A stretch of 64,000 bases of DNA. Source: Enterococcus sp. BWR-S5 (GTDB taxonomy: Bacteria > Bacillota > Bacilli > Lactobacillales > Enterococcaceae). The position numbers and the translations under genes were made by a program. The stretch is taken from assembly GCF_016745255.1 (NCBI RefSeq), contig NZ_JADOEQ010000019.1, forward strand, positions 19,510 through 83,509, in the 5' to 3' direction. Numbering within the stretch: position 1 is the stretch's first letter; every line of letters starts with the position of its first letter. Positions 34,602 to 43,114 of the stretch are shown here, piece after piece. The notes below the pieces were generated by a model. The model saw only the letters and a program-made list of their open reading frames with translations, did not search any database and was not told the origin of the DNA.

Positions 34602-35249
34602 TTACCTAGAACGACTACCTTGGCCTCTTCCACCACCAGCTCCTTGCCCTCCGATTCCTGCACCGCTGCCATCTTGTAGACCATTACCAGCTCCCTGGCC
34701 TCCGATTCCTGCACCACTGCCGTCTTGTAGACCATTACCAGCTCCTTGCCCTCCGATTCCTGCACCACTGCCGTCTTGTAGACCATTACCAGCTCCTTGC
34801 CCTCCGATTCCTGCACCACTGCCGTCTTGTAGACCATTACCAGCTCCTTGCCCTCCGATTCCTGCACCACTGCCGTCTTGTAGACCATTGCCAGCTCCTT
34901 GGCCACTGATTCCTGTACCGCTGCCATCACATGCTGCGATGCGATCTTTGATTTTTGTAATAATTTGGACAGCTTCAGCTTGTTTTAGTCTTTTTTGAGC
35001 AACTAATTCGTCCAAACGTTCTTGTCTTGCTGTCAGTACCTTTTCTTGAAACTCTGCTAGCTTCCCATAACCATTCGCTATTTGACCTAACCCAGTGCCT
35101 CTTCCAATATTCATTCCGTCTAATGTTTTCCCAATAACTTCTTGCAAAATGTCTGTATTACTTTGTGCAGCATCAACTCTTTGACCACTCATAAATGCAG
35201 CCACCATTCCTAAGCTAATCATACTAATCGCTATCCATTTTTTCTTCAT
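34602..35249 (-). CDS. secreted DUF2680-type protein with glycine-rich tandem repeats
   Basis: A 215-residue exported protein. A signal peptide ends near QRVDAAQ (residue 27). Residues ~30-105 are helical, with RLDELVAQKRLKQAEAVQII and KIKDRIAAC, resembling the DUF2680/YckD family. Residues ~108-208 are five full and one partial copies of GSGAGIGGQGAGNGLQD. The protein ends RGQGSRSR without an anchor, so it should be released or weakly wall-bound. Function unknown. Confidence 0.85.
   Translation of the reverse strand: MKKKWIAISMISLGMVAAFMSGQRVDAAQSNTDILQEVIGKTLDGMNIGRGTGLGQIANGYGKLAEFQEKVLTARQERLDELVAQKRLKQAEAVQIITKIKDRIAACDGSGTGISGQGAGNGLQDGSGAGIGGQGAGNGLQDGSGAGIGGQGAGNGLQDGSGAGIGGQGAGNGLQDGSGAGIGGQGAGNGLQDGSGAGIGGQGAGGGRGQGSRSR
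34617..34920 (-). repeat. 51-bp tandem repeats inside the DUF2680-type gene
   Basis: Units of 51 bp encode 17 residues (GSGAGIGGQGAGNGLQD). The copies are nearly identical at DNA level, so the number should vary by slippage or recombination in frame. Confidence 0.9.
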
Positions 35250-35640
35250 ATTTATTCCCTCCTATCTTTTTATGGTTATTATATCAAGAAATTGTGACAG
35301 AAATGTGGCAAAATAGATATTTGTATCTTCAGAAATAATCTGGAATGTTTCCGTCTACAGCACAATCATTGTAATATAAACCACACCTAACTAAAATATA
35401 CAACTCACCTCATAAAGTTTACGGTTTTGGATAAAACCATGTACTTAAAAATAGCTGCAAGTCTTCTAACGACCTTACAGCTGTATCCTTAACTGTTGTT
35501 ATCGTTTTTGTTTTGGAATCATGCATCGATCCGGCTGGCCGGCTCAAGTTACTATTTTTTTGTGTTTAAAGTGATATTGACATAGTATTAATTATGAACT
35601 ACTATAAATATATACCAACAACAACCTTTTTATTTTTCAT
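35250..35640. other. upstream region of the DUF2680-type gene, no other gene
   Basis: AT-rich. It contains a hairpin AGCTGCAAG...CTTACAGCT (35453-35492) and the promoter of the gene at 35249 somewhere in 35260-35340. No coding frame was found. Confidence 0.45.
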
Positions 35641-35812
35641 ATTACTCTGTTGAGTAATACTCCTTTTAGCTATCTCTTTTTGAGATAGCTTTTTATTTTT
35701 CTCAAAAAACGCCGTTTCTGGGAAGTTTTACTCAGTATATTATTAACCTTGATCCATCGAAATCACCTTAGAATCTTCCTCTTGTAAACATAAGTTTATG
35801 AAAGTTAGATTT
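35640..35812. repeat. terminator-containing repeat beside the resolvase remnant
   Basis: TGAGTAATACTCC, AGCTATCTC-TTTTT-GAGATAGCT plus T-run, then ~100 further bases (TTTTACTCAG...CTTAGAATC...AGTTTATGAAA). All match 48195-48370, which stands beside the tyrosine recombinase gene. The terminator can serve both strands. Confidence 0.75.
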
Positions 35813-35814
35813 TG

Positions 35815-36383
35815 TTATAAGTTTTGGTGCTTTCGCTGCCTTTTTTCTCGGTATAATGTCGCTTCACTAATCCCAGTCTCTTTAGCAACCCTCTTCACCG
35901 TCCGTTTTGGGTCTTTCAATCTTTCCATCGCTAGATCCAATTGCTCACGACTGAATTTCTTTGGCCGACCTTCTCTAAAATCCGGATTAAGCTTCGCAAG
36001 TGCTTTCCCTTCTTGTGTCCGTTCCACAATCATATCTCGTTCAAATTCTGCAAAAGCAGAAAAAATCGTGAACGTTAGACATCCGGTCGGAGTGTCCTCG
36101 ATTATCCCATATTCAAAATCTGAATCTTCACACCTCGATTGAATAAATCTTGAACTGTTTCTAATCCCTGGATCGTTGATCGAGCAAAGCGATCCAATTT
36201 TGTCACGACTAAAGTGTCTCCTTCAGATAATTCCTGAAGCAGCTGCTGGAATTCTTTTCGGTCAACTTTTGTACCGGTGAATTTTTCTGTGTAAATTTTG
36301 TCACATCCCTGTTTTTTCAAAGCAAGGATTTGTGACTCCAAATCTTGTCCCCAAGTCGAGTCCCTGGCATATCCAAAAATCAC
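35815..36383 (-). pseudogene. serine resolvase (Tn3-type TnpR), frameshifted
   Basis: The GTG at 36383 opens VIFGYARDSTWGQDLESQIL; the catalytic Ser is kept, but the usual ARVSTDDQ is altered. The frame breaks at about 36100 after VKIQILNMG. It continues one base off with [22 protein letters not shown], then [20 protein letters not shown] and the C-terminal HTH ([16 protein letters not shown]). The start codon lies two bases from the 104-bp inverted repeat arm at 36386. Confidence 0.88.
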
Positions 36384-36385
36384 GA

Positions 36386-36489
36386 AAAACACCTCATTCC
36401 TACCGCTATTTTCTGTACGGATGTTCCAGTGACCCCTTAACCCAAATTATAGCGTAAAATTGGACTCAAGAGAACCTTACAACACAATC
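36386..36489. repeat. left arm of the 104-bp inverted repeat around the PTS operon
   Basis: It matches 43896-43999 in reverse complement. The outer ~75 bases are identical or nearly so (AAAACACCTCATTCCTACCG to CAAATTATAGCGTAAAAT); the inner ~30 drift. Within it CATTCCTAC-N11-GTACGGATG is a ~29-bp imperfect dyad next to the tnpR start, typical of a res subsite. Confidence 0.85.
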
Positions 36490-36496
36490 CTTTTTT

Positions 36497-37081
36497 TTAT
36501 GCGCCTAGAGATTCACCGATTGCGCCACCTGGATGCCAAACGACATAATCTTCGGATTTTAGTTTTCGCTCTTTTTGCAAAAGAATCGATAAGGTCTGCA
36601 ACAATAATGTTTGTTTGATAATCGAAGCACGCGGTGGTTTGTTCAGGTCATCACCTTCTTCTTTGGTGCAAGTGCACAAGGACACATCTGATAACTGACT
36701 CAAAGAAGAGTTGTGGTTTCTCGAAACGCCGATGATTTTTGCCCCATTGGCTTTCAATGTGCGAATCGTGTATAACAATTCTACTGTCTCACCACTATTA
36801 GAAATCGCAATCACAACATCTCCTACCCTAACCTGTCCACTAGATCCATGCACAGCCTCTGTACCATCTAAAAAGTAAGCAGGAGTTCCGGTAGAAGAAA
36901 GCAGTGAAGCAATATAGCCGGAAACGTAAGAGGGTTTGCCAATTCCTGTGACATGAACCCGACCACCTTCGCTCTCTGAAGCTAAGACCAATGATTCTGC
37001 TTCATTTAAAGCTTGATAATCCATCGTATCAAATAACTCGTTAATCTCGTTTTTTATAGTTTGTTCAAATTTTTCAATCAT
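36497..37081 (-). CDS. SIS-domain sugar-phosphate isomerase
   Basis: A 194-residue cytoplasmic protein of the KpsF/GutQ/hexuloisomerase style. RVHVTGIGKPSYVSGYIASL begins the SIS fold, VGDVVIAISNSGETVELL carries the phosphate-binding Ser-x-Ser, and the C-terminal VVWHPGGAIGESLGA matches the LHPGG box of arabinose-5-phosphate isomerases, without CBS domains. It should isomerise a phosphorylated keto/aldo sugar from the PTS. The ATG at 37081 is preferred over the TTG two codons earlier. Last gene of the operon; its stop is seven bases from the inverted repeat arm. Confidence 0.88.
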   Translation of the reverse strand: MIEKFEQTIKNEINELFDTMDYQALNEAESLVLASESEGGRVHVTGIGKPSYVSGYIASLLSSTGTPAYFLDGTEAVHGSSGQVRVGDVVIAISNSGETVELLYTIRTLKANGAKIIGVSRNHNSSLSQLSDVSLCTCTKEEGDDLNKPPRASIIKQTLLLQTLSILLQKERKLKSEDYVVWHPGGAIGESLGA

Positions 37082-37083
37082 AA

Positions 37084-37572
37084 TCAACCATCTTTCTTCG
37101 TTTGTTTAAAGATAGAGTAGTCTTTTGAGTCGTAAGGTGCAGTTTGTAAGAAAAATTTTGTTCCTTTATTCTGAACATATCGAATCGCTTTGATTTCTTC
37201 AGCACTGTAGTATGCGTCCAACTGCTTAATCATTACTCTGCTGGCAGGATAAGGTAGCTGAACTTCTGCAGTTTCAAAGCCTTTATCAATTGCCTCTTTC
37301 AGTACTTCCAGATCTTTGAAAATGATCATAAGATTGCACTTTTCTTCTCGATCTTTTTGGAGAAATTCAATCAGCTGATCAACGGAAAAAATACCCACGC
37401 CTTTCTTTTTCGGAAAACTAAGCTGTAGAACTTTTGCAAGAAAAGGATCATTGATATGAGTGGGATCAACTACTACAATGAAATTCGCATTTATGAAGCT
37501 GTTCCAATTCAAAGCTACTGTTGCATGCAACAACCGATTATCTACACGAACTAATTTGATTTTCACACTCAT
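37084..37572 (-). CDS. mannose-family PTS EIIB (second copy)
   Basis: A 162-residue cytoplasmic phosphotransfer protein. VRVDNRLLHATVALNWN carries the phospho-accepting His (position 16), where the family usually has RxDxRLxHGQV. FKDLEVLKEAIDKGFE and VQLPYPASRV match the EIIB fold (the family's usual NIGGL-like loop is altered). It is distant from the EIIB at 42620, lies beside the CdaR-like regulator, and may serve in sensing rather than transport (inference). Confidence 0.85.
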   Translation of the reverse strand: MSVKIKLVRVDNRLLHATVALNWNSFINANFIVVVDPTHINDPFLAKVLQLSFPKKKGVGIFSVDQLIEFLQKDREEKCNLMIIFKDLEVLKEAIDKGFETAEVQLPYPASRVMIKQLDAYYSAEEIKAIRYVQNKGTKFFLQTAPYDSKDYSIFKQTKKDG

Positions 37573-38646
37573 TTACTTTTCACCCACTTGCTTTCTACTT
37601 TGGCTTTTTAGAAAATTTGCCAAACCATAAATCATCATTTTTCCTTGGAAACTTCCTCGAATGTCCAAATTAAACAGTTCCTCATAACGCTTAATCTTGT
37701 ACAGCAAAGTATTTTTGTGTAAAAACAGCCTTTCAGAGGTCTTCTTGACACTGAAATCATTTGCATAAAGCTGAGCAACTACTTGAATAAGCTCATCCAC
37801 GTCCAATTGATCCGTTTTTCTTTTGTAATAATCAAAAACATTAGCGGTCAGCTTTCTTGAAGCATTCGTTGTGAAATAAGAAAACAAATGATCTTCAAAA
37901 TAGACCGGTTCATCCTTCGTTAGCGAAACATTTTCCCGCAGCCAGAGACAGTTCAAATAACTGAAACTGTATAAATCGATGTCCACTTGGATCGATCCAA
38001 CAGCGTAATAACAATCCGTCAACCCCCATTCAATCATCTCTTGAATAAAATCGTCCAGATATTCTGTTGTACTCACTTCATTCTTTTTAGGCAATGATTT
38101 ATAAATGAGCAAATTGCTAGGGTTCAACAAAGAATAGATCGTATTCTTATCGTTGATCTTACATTTCAAACCCATAATTTCTTCTTTATCAAACTTTTCT
38201 TCATTAACTATATAAATCGGTATTCGAGGAAGCGATGAATCAAAATTAATTTTTGCCATCAACTCTTCTATATACCTGTAACTGGATCTTTCTTCATTCA
38301 AAAGTTCCTTGATCAGTTTGTCATCTATCGAAAGAATCCCTTTCGCTGATTTCTGATTCAACTCATATTGAATCCGTGTCTTCAAGGAATCAAAAAGAAG
38401 TTTTCCAACAACATCAATCGCTTGATTAGGGCCGCTGATCCATAAGTATCCATATCGATGATTGGACACAACGATTTTGTATATTCGATGATCAGAGTCC
38501 TTGCTTTCAATCGATACCGTCTCGTTAATTTTTTCTTCCAAACTGCACGATATTATCCTACCATTTTCGTTCAGTAACCCAATGATATAGTCGGGGTTTT
38601 CTTGAACTACATGAATGAACTCTTTAAAAATTTTCCCTAGTTTCAT
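37573..38646 (-). CDS. CdaR/PucR-type transcriptional regulator
   Basis: A ~357-residue regulator. The C-terminal PucR-type HTH reads FSVKKTSERLFLHKNTLLYK, then IKRYEELFNLDIR. The N-terminal half (IIGLLNENGRIISCSLEEK, YGYLWISGPNQ) resembles the sugar-diacid recognition domain. Proteins of this group activate uptake and catabolism of sugar acids, which fits the neighbouring aldolases. The ATG at 38646 is chosen; a GTG lies four codons upstream. It is in the operon and should be autoregulated through the palindromes at 43777-43846 (inference). Confidence 0.88.
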   Translation of the reverse strand: MKLGKIFKEFIHVVQENPDYIIGLLNENGRIISCSLEEKINETVSIESKDSDHRIYKIVVSNHRYGYLWISGPNQAIDVVGKLLFDSLKTRIQYELNQKSAKGILSIDDKLIKELLNEERSSYRYIEELMAKINFDSSLPRIPIYIVNEEKFDKEEIMGLKCKINDKNTIYSLLNPSNLLIYKSLPKKNEVSTTEYLDDFIQEMIEWGLTDCYYAVGSIQVDIDLYSFSYLNCLWLRENVSLTKDEPVYFEDHLFSYFTTNASRKLTANVFDYYKRKTDQLDVDELIQVVAQLYANDFSVKKTSERLFLHKNTLLYKIKRYEELFNLDIRGSFQGKMMIYGLANFLKSQSRKQVGEK

Positions 38647-38738
38647 TTTGATCACCAAAAATTCTATTTTGATCTAAATATACCATAATTCTTAGCCGCA
38701 TTCATCACTCGAAAACTCATTTGACTACCCATCTTTAT

Positions 38739-39623
38739 TTATAAATAATAATAAGCTAACATCTTTTTAACTTTACTTTCTACTTGCGTATTTGGTTCTT
38801 GGACCGGTTTTCTAGCGGGGCCCACTTCAGCAATACCAGCCATTTCTACTGCTTGTTTTAGTATTGATGGAACAGTTCCCATCGGCAATACGTTCCGCAA
38901 TTCTTCAATATCTTGCTGCAACTTTTGTGCTTCTTCCAAATTTCCTGCACGATATGCTCGATCCAACCCCACCAAAGTTTCAGTGATCAAATTGCTCGTT
39001 CCGGCGATTGCACCGGTTGCTCCCATTTGATAGCCAGCTAAAATTTTGGAATCTGAACCAACCAATACTTTGATTTTTGTGCCTTCAGCCGCTTCAATAT
39101 AACTTTTCAAATTAGCTAAATCACCGCTGCTGTCCTTAATCCCACATATGTTCTCAACCTTAGTCAAGGTTTTCAGTACACTCGCAGATATATTCATTCC
39201 TGTAGCTTTGGGAATGTTGTATAAAATAATCGGAATCTTTACACTTTCAGCGACTTGGATATAATGTTGAATCAATTCCTCATCGGTTGGTCGCAGAAAA
39301 TAAGGAGTGATCACTGATAAAGCGTCTGCTCCGAGTGATTCCGCTTGTTTCGATAATTGAATCGTTTCTTTGGTTGAACATGCGCCAGTACCCACATAGA
39401 CTGGAACGCGTCCGTTAACATGATCAATAACCGCTTTAGCAAAAGCCATTTTTTCTTGATTATCTAAAACATGGAACTCTCCGTTGCTGCCCAATGGGAA
39501 TATGCCTGAAACACCTTTTTTAATCAAATGATTGACTAATTGTTCCATTGCGGCTAAATTTAAACTTTCTGCTGTATCCCTTTTAATAGGAGTGACAATC
39601 GGGGTTATGATTCCTTCAAACAC
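38739..39623 (-). CDS. dihydrodipicolinate-synthase-family aldolase/lyase
   Basis: A 294-residue class I aldolase. IPLGSNGEFHVLDNQEK-like N-terminus (GIFPLGSNGEFHVL), Tyr in IILYNIPKATG, and the Schiff-base Lys in ICGIKDSSGDLAN are all present. In this family the members in sugar-acid operons act on 2-keto-3-deoxy sugars or related keto acids rather than in lysine synthesis. The start is a GTG with AGGTGGAG upstream. It lies between EIIA and the regulator, with an 80-base gap downstream. Confidence 0.9.
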   Translation of the reverse strand: MFEGIITPIVTPIKRDTAESLNLAAMEQLVNHLIKKGVSGIFPLGSNGEFHVLDNQEKMAFAKAVIDHVNGRVPVYVGTGACSTKETIQLSKQAESLGADALSVITPYFLRPTDEELIQHYIQVAESVKIPIILYNIPKATGMNISASVLKTLTKVENICGIKDSSGDLANLKSYIEAAEGTKIKVLVGSDSKILAGYQMGATGAIAGTSNLITETLVGLDRAYRAGNLEEAQKLQQDIEELRNVLPMGTVPSILKQAVEMAGIAEVGPARKPVQEPNTQVESKVKKMLAYYYL

Positions 39624-39641
39624 GTTTACTCCACCTGCTTT

Positions 39642-40049
39642 CTAAACTTCTAATCGTTCATTAGTCAAAATCATGCTTTCGTTAAAGACTTTAAAGCTGT
39701 CTTGCACGATTTGTTCCAGATCAATACTTTCTGCGGTCATACCTTTCATATATAGCTCAATTAGCAAAGGTAAATTCACACCGCTCAATACTTTATGATC
39801 GTATTGTTTCGTCAGTGCCGTCAAAACGTTAGACGGTGTTCCGCCAAATAAATCGACCAAAGCAATGGTCTGTCCTTCGATTTCTTCAAAAATCGCTCTT
39901 GCTTCTTTATAAAAATCCTCAAAAGATTTTTCTGGAAGCAGTGATAGATTATAGATATTTTCAGTCTGCCCAATGATCATTTCCGCTGATTTCACCAGCT
40001 CTTCACCAAACTGACCGTGAGTTGCTACAATGATGTTCAATTTTGCCAT
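39642..40049 (-). CDS. mannose-family PTS EIIA
   Basis: A 135-residue cytoplasmic protein. MAKLNIIVATHGQFGEELVK carries the phosphorylated His10. LVDLFGGTPSNVLTAL and LSGVNLPLLIELYM are family signatures. The ATG at 40049 is used because GAGG stands seven bases before it; an upstream TTG at 40067 overlaps the dehydrogenase stop. It passes phosphate from HPr to the EIIB subunits. Confidence 0.94.
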   Translation of the reverse strand: MAKLNIIVATHGQFGEELVKSAEMIIGQTENIYNLSLLPEKSFEDFYKEARAIFEEIEGQTIALVDLFGGTPSNVLTALTKQYDHKVLSGVNLPLLIELYMKGMTAESIDLEQIVQDSFKVFNESMILTNERLEV

Positions 40050-40063
40050 TTCATTTCCTCTTT

Positions 40064-41005
40064 TCAACTCTGTGTTAAAATTTGTAATTGTTCCATAATA
40101 ATTCTTGATGAATACTCGCAGGTTCGTTTTTCTGATTCCACGGTTCGTGCTGCGGTATGGGACGTCAATAAGAAGTTGTCCAATTCCAACAGCGGCTCGT
40201 CTTCCGCTGGCGGCTCTGTGCTGAACACATCAAAGCAGGCACTTCTGATTTCTCCTGTTTTCAAAGCTTGATACAAGGCATATTCGTCTACTATCCCGCC
40301 TCTAGCAGTATTCAATAAGCATGCGCTGGATTTCATTTTTTTAAATTCTTTTGTTGAGATCATATTTTTGGTATCATTGATTAATGGTAGGTGTAGCGAG
40401 ATATAATCTGAACTTTCCAGTAAATGTCCCAATTCGACTTTTTTAACTTGGTACTCGTCTAATACTTCGGTTGAAATATCGAACACATCATTTACTTGGA
40501 CAGTCATACCTACGCCTACTGCTTGTTTTGCTAAGTATTTTCCAATCGCTCCAAAACCGATGATTCCCAATACTTTTTCCCGCACTTCAAACCCAGTTGG
40601 TTTTTCCCATCCATGATTTTTCACCTCACGAATCGTTGTCCATAGATTCTTCGACTCGCAATAGATAAAACTCATAACATGCTCCGCTACCGCATTCGAA
40701 TTCGATCCAATCGTTCTGCCTACATAGATATTTTTACTTTCAGCGTAAGTGACATCAATGTTATCTGTTCCCACACCAAATTTACATATTACCTTCAGTT
40801 TCGGGCATTGATCAATCAGCACCTGATCCATTTTATCAACGCCCACAATAATCGCATCTGCATCTCTGGCTAGTTCAGTAAATTCTTCTGGTGAATAAGC
40901 CAAACCTGTATCGTTGTAATGAACCTCTAAACCTGCTTGCTTCATTGTCTCCACGTAATCCCCCCCGTAAGCGGCAAAACCTCGTGGTGTTATTAATACT
41001 TTCAT
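40064..41005 (-). CDS. D-2-hydroxyacid dehydrogenase
   Basis: A 313-residue NAD(P)-dependent reductase. VLGIIGFGAIGKYLAKQA is the dinucleotide loop. LNTARGGIVDEYALYQAL and LLTSHTAARTVESEKRT carry the catalytic Arg/Glu region and His. In sugar-acid operons such enzymes reduce keto acids such as 2-keto-gluconate 6-phosphate; this substrate is only a suggestion. GAGGAGG precedes the ATG. It stands between EIID and EIIA, an unusual place for a metabolic gene. Confidence 0.92.
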   Translation of the reverse strand: MKVLITPRGFAAYGGDYVETMKQAGLEVHYNDTGLAYSPEEFTELARDADAIIVGVDKMDQVLIDQCPKLKVICKFGVGTDNIDVTYAESKNIYVGRTIGSNSNAVAEHVMSFIYCESKNLWTTIREVKNHGWEKPTGFEVREKVLGIIGFGAIGKYLAKQAVGVGMTVQVNDVFDISTEVLDEYQVKKVELGHLLESSDYISLHLPLINDTKNMISTKEFKKMKSSACLLNTARGGIVDEYALYQALKTGEIRSACFDVFSTEPPAEDEPLLELDNFLLTSHTAARTVESEKRTCEYSSRIIMEQLQILTQS

Positions 41006-41017
41006 CCAGTTCCTCCT

Positions 41018-41854
41018 CTAAATAATTCCTAAGAATGTCAGCAAAATGGCCAGCGCCATCGTGACAAAAATGATATTGAGATACTTCGGACCTTTTTTGA
41101 TGATATAGAAATACATCGCCATCACTAAACAGAATGGTAAAAGATTCGGCAGCATTCCATTCAAAATCTCCTGCACAGAAACTGTCTCTGTTTTACTTAC
41201 AAATTCTAAAATTGTCTCAAATTTGACATACGCCGCGGATAAACAACCAATCATAAACAACCCAACAATACTCGCAATGTCGATAACCTTCTTGATTGCT
41301 CCTGATTGCAGAATCGTCATAACTGAGTTTCTCCCTAACGAGTAGCCTTTGTTAAATAGAAACCATGACCAGCCATAAGACCATGCAAGATAGATCAACC
41401 CAGGAATAAAAGCAGCTAAAACAGAACCTTCCAATGCCATCGGAACAAAAATCGCTAAAGGAATTGTCGCGACGATCCCTTGGTCAACACTGTCGCCGAT
41501 TCCAGCTAAAGGACCCATCAAACCAATTTTCAATGATTCCATCATCTCAGGAGTGACCTCTTCATTCCCCATCGCACGTTGTTCTTCAAGTGAAATGATG
41601 ATACCGTGAATAACACTGCCCCAGTCACAGTTAGTATTAAACATTTGGACATGACGTTTCATTGATTCTTGCAACTCATCAGGATCATCTTTGTAGATTT
41701 TTTGCAAAATTTTATTTAATGAATAGCTGAAGGCCAAAGCCTGCATCCGGTCAAAACTTACAGGAACCTCCACAGCTAATGTCCACTTCCACCAAGCTTT
41801 GAATAGATCCATGCGAGTGATTTTTTTTTCTGAAACTGTACTTACTTCGCTCAT
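41018..41854 (-). CDS. mannose-family PTS EIID
   Basis: A 278-residue membrane subunit. LKIGLMGPLAGIGDSVDQGI is the EIID signature. The N-terminal ~150 residues are mainly cytoplasmic, then hydrophobic segments at IPLAIFVPMALEG, LAAFIPGLIYLAW, IASIVGLFMIGCLS and the C-terminal YLNIIFVTMALAILLTFLG. The start overlaps the EIIC stop (ATGA), so the two subunits are translationally coupled. Confidence 0.95.
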   Translation of the reverse strand: MSEVSTVSEKKITRMDLFKAWWKWTLAVEVPVSFDRMQALAFSYSLNKILQKIYKDDPDELQESMKRHVQMFNTNCDWGSVIHGIIISLEEQRAMGNEEVTPEMMESLKIGLMGPLAGIGDSVDQGIVATIPLAIFVPMALEGSVLAAFIPGLIYLAWSYGWSWFLFNKGYSLGRNSVMTILQSGAIKKVIDIASIVGLFMIGCLSAAYVKFETILEFVSKTETVSVQEILNGMLPNLLPFCLVMAMYFYIIKKGPKYLNIIFVTMALAILLTFLGII

Positions 41855-42600
41855 GCGTAATCCTCCTCATCAGAAGTTTGTTTAAATAAAGAACTGATCA
41901 TCGCTATACAAACCGCGAAAACAGCACCAGTCAGCATAGAGAAGCCCATAACTGAGTATGCGAAGAACCCTAAAACAAAGAATGGCAAATATTGTTTTTT
42001 ACCCATAACGACTAATGTTAAGGCGAATCCTAAAGCGGGAAGCATCGCACCAGCATTTGATAAGCCATTCATCAACCATTCAGGAATCACATTAATAAAG
42101 GCTTTGACGACATTTGCACCAAATAGGGTTGAGATAAATACCGGAGTAAAATACAAAACGCCATTTGTCAGCCACGGAATCAGGAATGAATACAAGGACA
42201 GCTGATCATATTTACCTTCTTCAATTAATTTGTCTGCCCGTGTATTGTAGAAAGAGTTGAACGTACGACGAACATTATTGATCAATACTCCTAGAACACC
42301 AAAGGGAACAGCTAGCGCCACAGCCGCATTCGCATCTAAATTACTTAATAAAGCTGCCGGAATAGCGATACAAGCTGCTAATGCTTGGTCGCTTGGAATA
42401 TTACCCCCAGCTTCGATCCCGCCCATATAAATCAATTGGATCGTTGCTCCATACAATAGACCTTGCTGAACATCACCAAAAACTAACCCAATAAATACAC
42501 CTAAAACAACTGGCTTACGAAAAGCAAAGGAGAAGAAATACTGTGCCCTTCCCATTGCGATCCAATAAATAAGTCCCACTAACGCTGCTTGAATAACCAT
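41851..42600 (-). CDS. mannose-family PTS EIIC
   Basis: A 249-residue channel subunit that is hydrophobic throughout. VVLGVFIGLVFGDVQQGLLY, IYMGGIEAGGNIPSDQALAA and LAVPFGVLGVLINNVRRTF match EIIC of the mannose/sorbose group. It forms the sugar path with EIID. GGAG precedes the ATG. Confidence 0.95.
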   Translation of the reverse strand: MVIQAALVGLIYWIAMGRAQYFFSFAFRKPVVLGVFIGLVFGDVQQGLLYGATIQLIYMGGIEAGGNIPSDQALAACIAIPAALLSNLDANAAVALAVPFGVLGVLINNVRRTFNSFYNTRADKLIEEGKYDQLSLYSFLIPWLTNGVLYFTPVFISTLFGANVVKAFINVIPEWLMNGLSNAGAMLPALGFALTLVVMGKKQYLPFFVLGFFAYSVMGFSMLTGAVFAVCIAMISSLFKQTSDEEDYA

Positions 42601-42619
42601 GATAATCTCCTTTTCATTT

Positions 42620-43099
42620 TTATAGTTTTGCTACCGCATTCTTCAATGTTTCAGAAGGATAATCTGGTGTCGTTTGAAAATAAACGTTGACCCCTTCTTT
42701 TTCTAAATCAAGTAACTGATCGGCATCTGTTCGATCCAGCGTAATCGCATTATTAACTGCTTTTCTACCTGGTCCACCGCCTAAACCGCCGATTTGGACT
42801 TCTTCTAATTTCAACCCTTTTTCTACAGTGGAGCATAATTCCTTGACGCTCTTAAACAATAACAACACACGATTTTTATCCAACCCTCCTTTTTCTTGTA
42901 TTGTAACAGCTTGTTCCGAAGAGACAACACTAATCTTCACTCCCTTTGGCGCAGCCATTTTAAATACATCCTGCATAAACGAATCCTTGCTCAATTCTGT
43001 GTCGACCGTCACAATCTCATTGATATCACATTGTTTTAACCAGCGTGTAATCACCTGTCCGTGAATCAATCGAAAATCTACTCGTGTTAATGCAATCAT
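42620..43099 (-). CDS. mannose-family PTS EIIB
   Basis: A 159-residue cytoplasmic phosphocarrier. TRVDFRLIHGQVITRWLKQC has the classic RLIHGQV phospho-His (position 14). VLLLFKSVKELCSTVEKGLK and VQIGGLGGGPGRKAV complete the fold. It is the canonical transport EIIB of the operon, directly upstream of EIIC. Confidence 0.95.
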   Translation of the reverse strand: MIALTRVDFRLIHGQVITRWLKQCDINEIVTVDTELSKDSFMQDVFKMAAPKGVKISVVSSEQAVTIQEKGGLDKNRVLLLFKSVKELCSTVEKGLKLEEVQIGGLGGGPGRKAVNNAITLDRTDADQLLDLEKEGVNVYFQTTPDYPSETLKNAVAKL

Positions 43100-43114
43100 T
43101 CCTTTTCCCTCTTT

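Larger units (their letters stand above)
33471..35042. repeat. copy B of the large duplicated block
   Basis: Same order as copy A (27525-28654) but with intact genes, so it is closer to the ancestral state. Its left end cuts the polymorphic toxin gene. Confidence 0.85.

Noticed and set aside
34617..34920. Possible CRISPR array
   Set aside because: The 51-bp units are contiguous without spacers and encode in-frame glycine-rich repeats.
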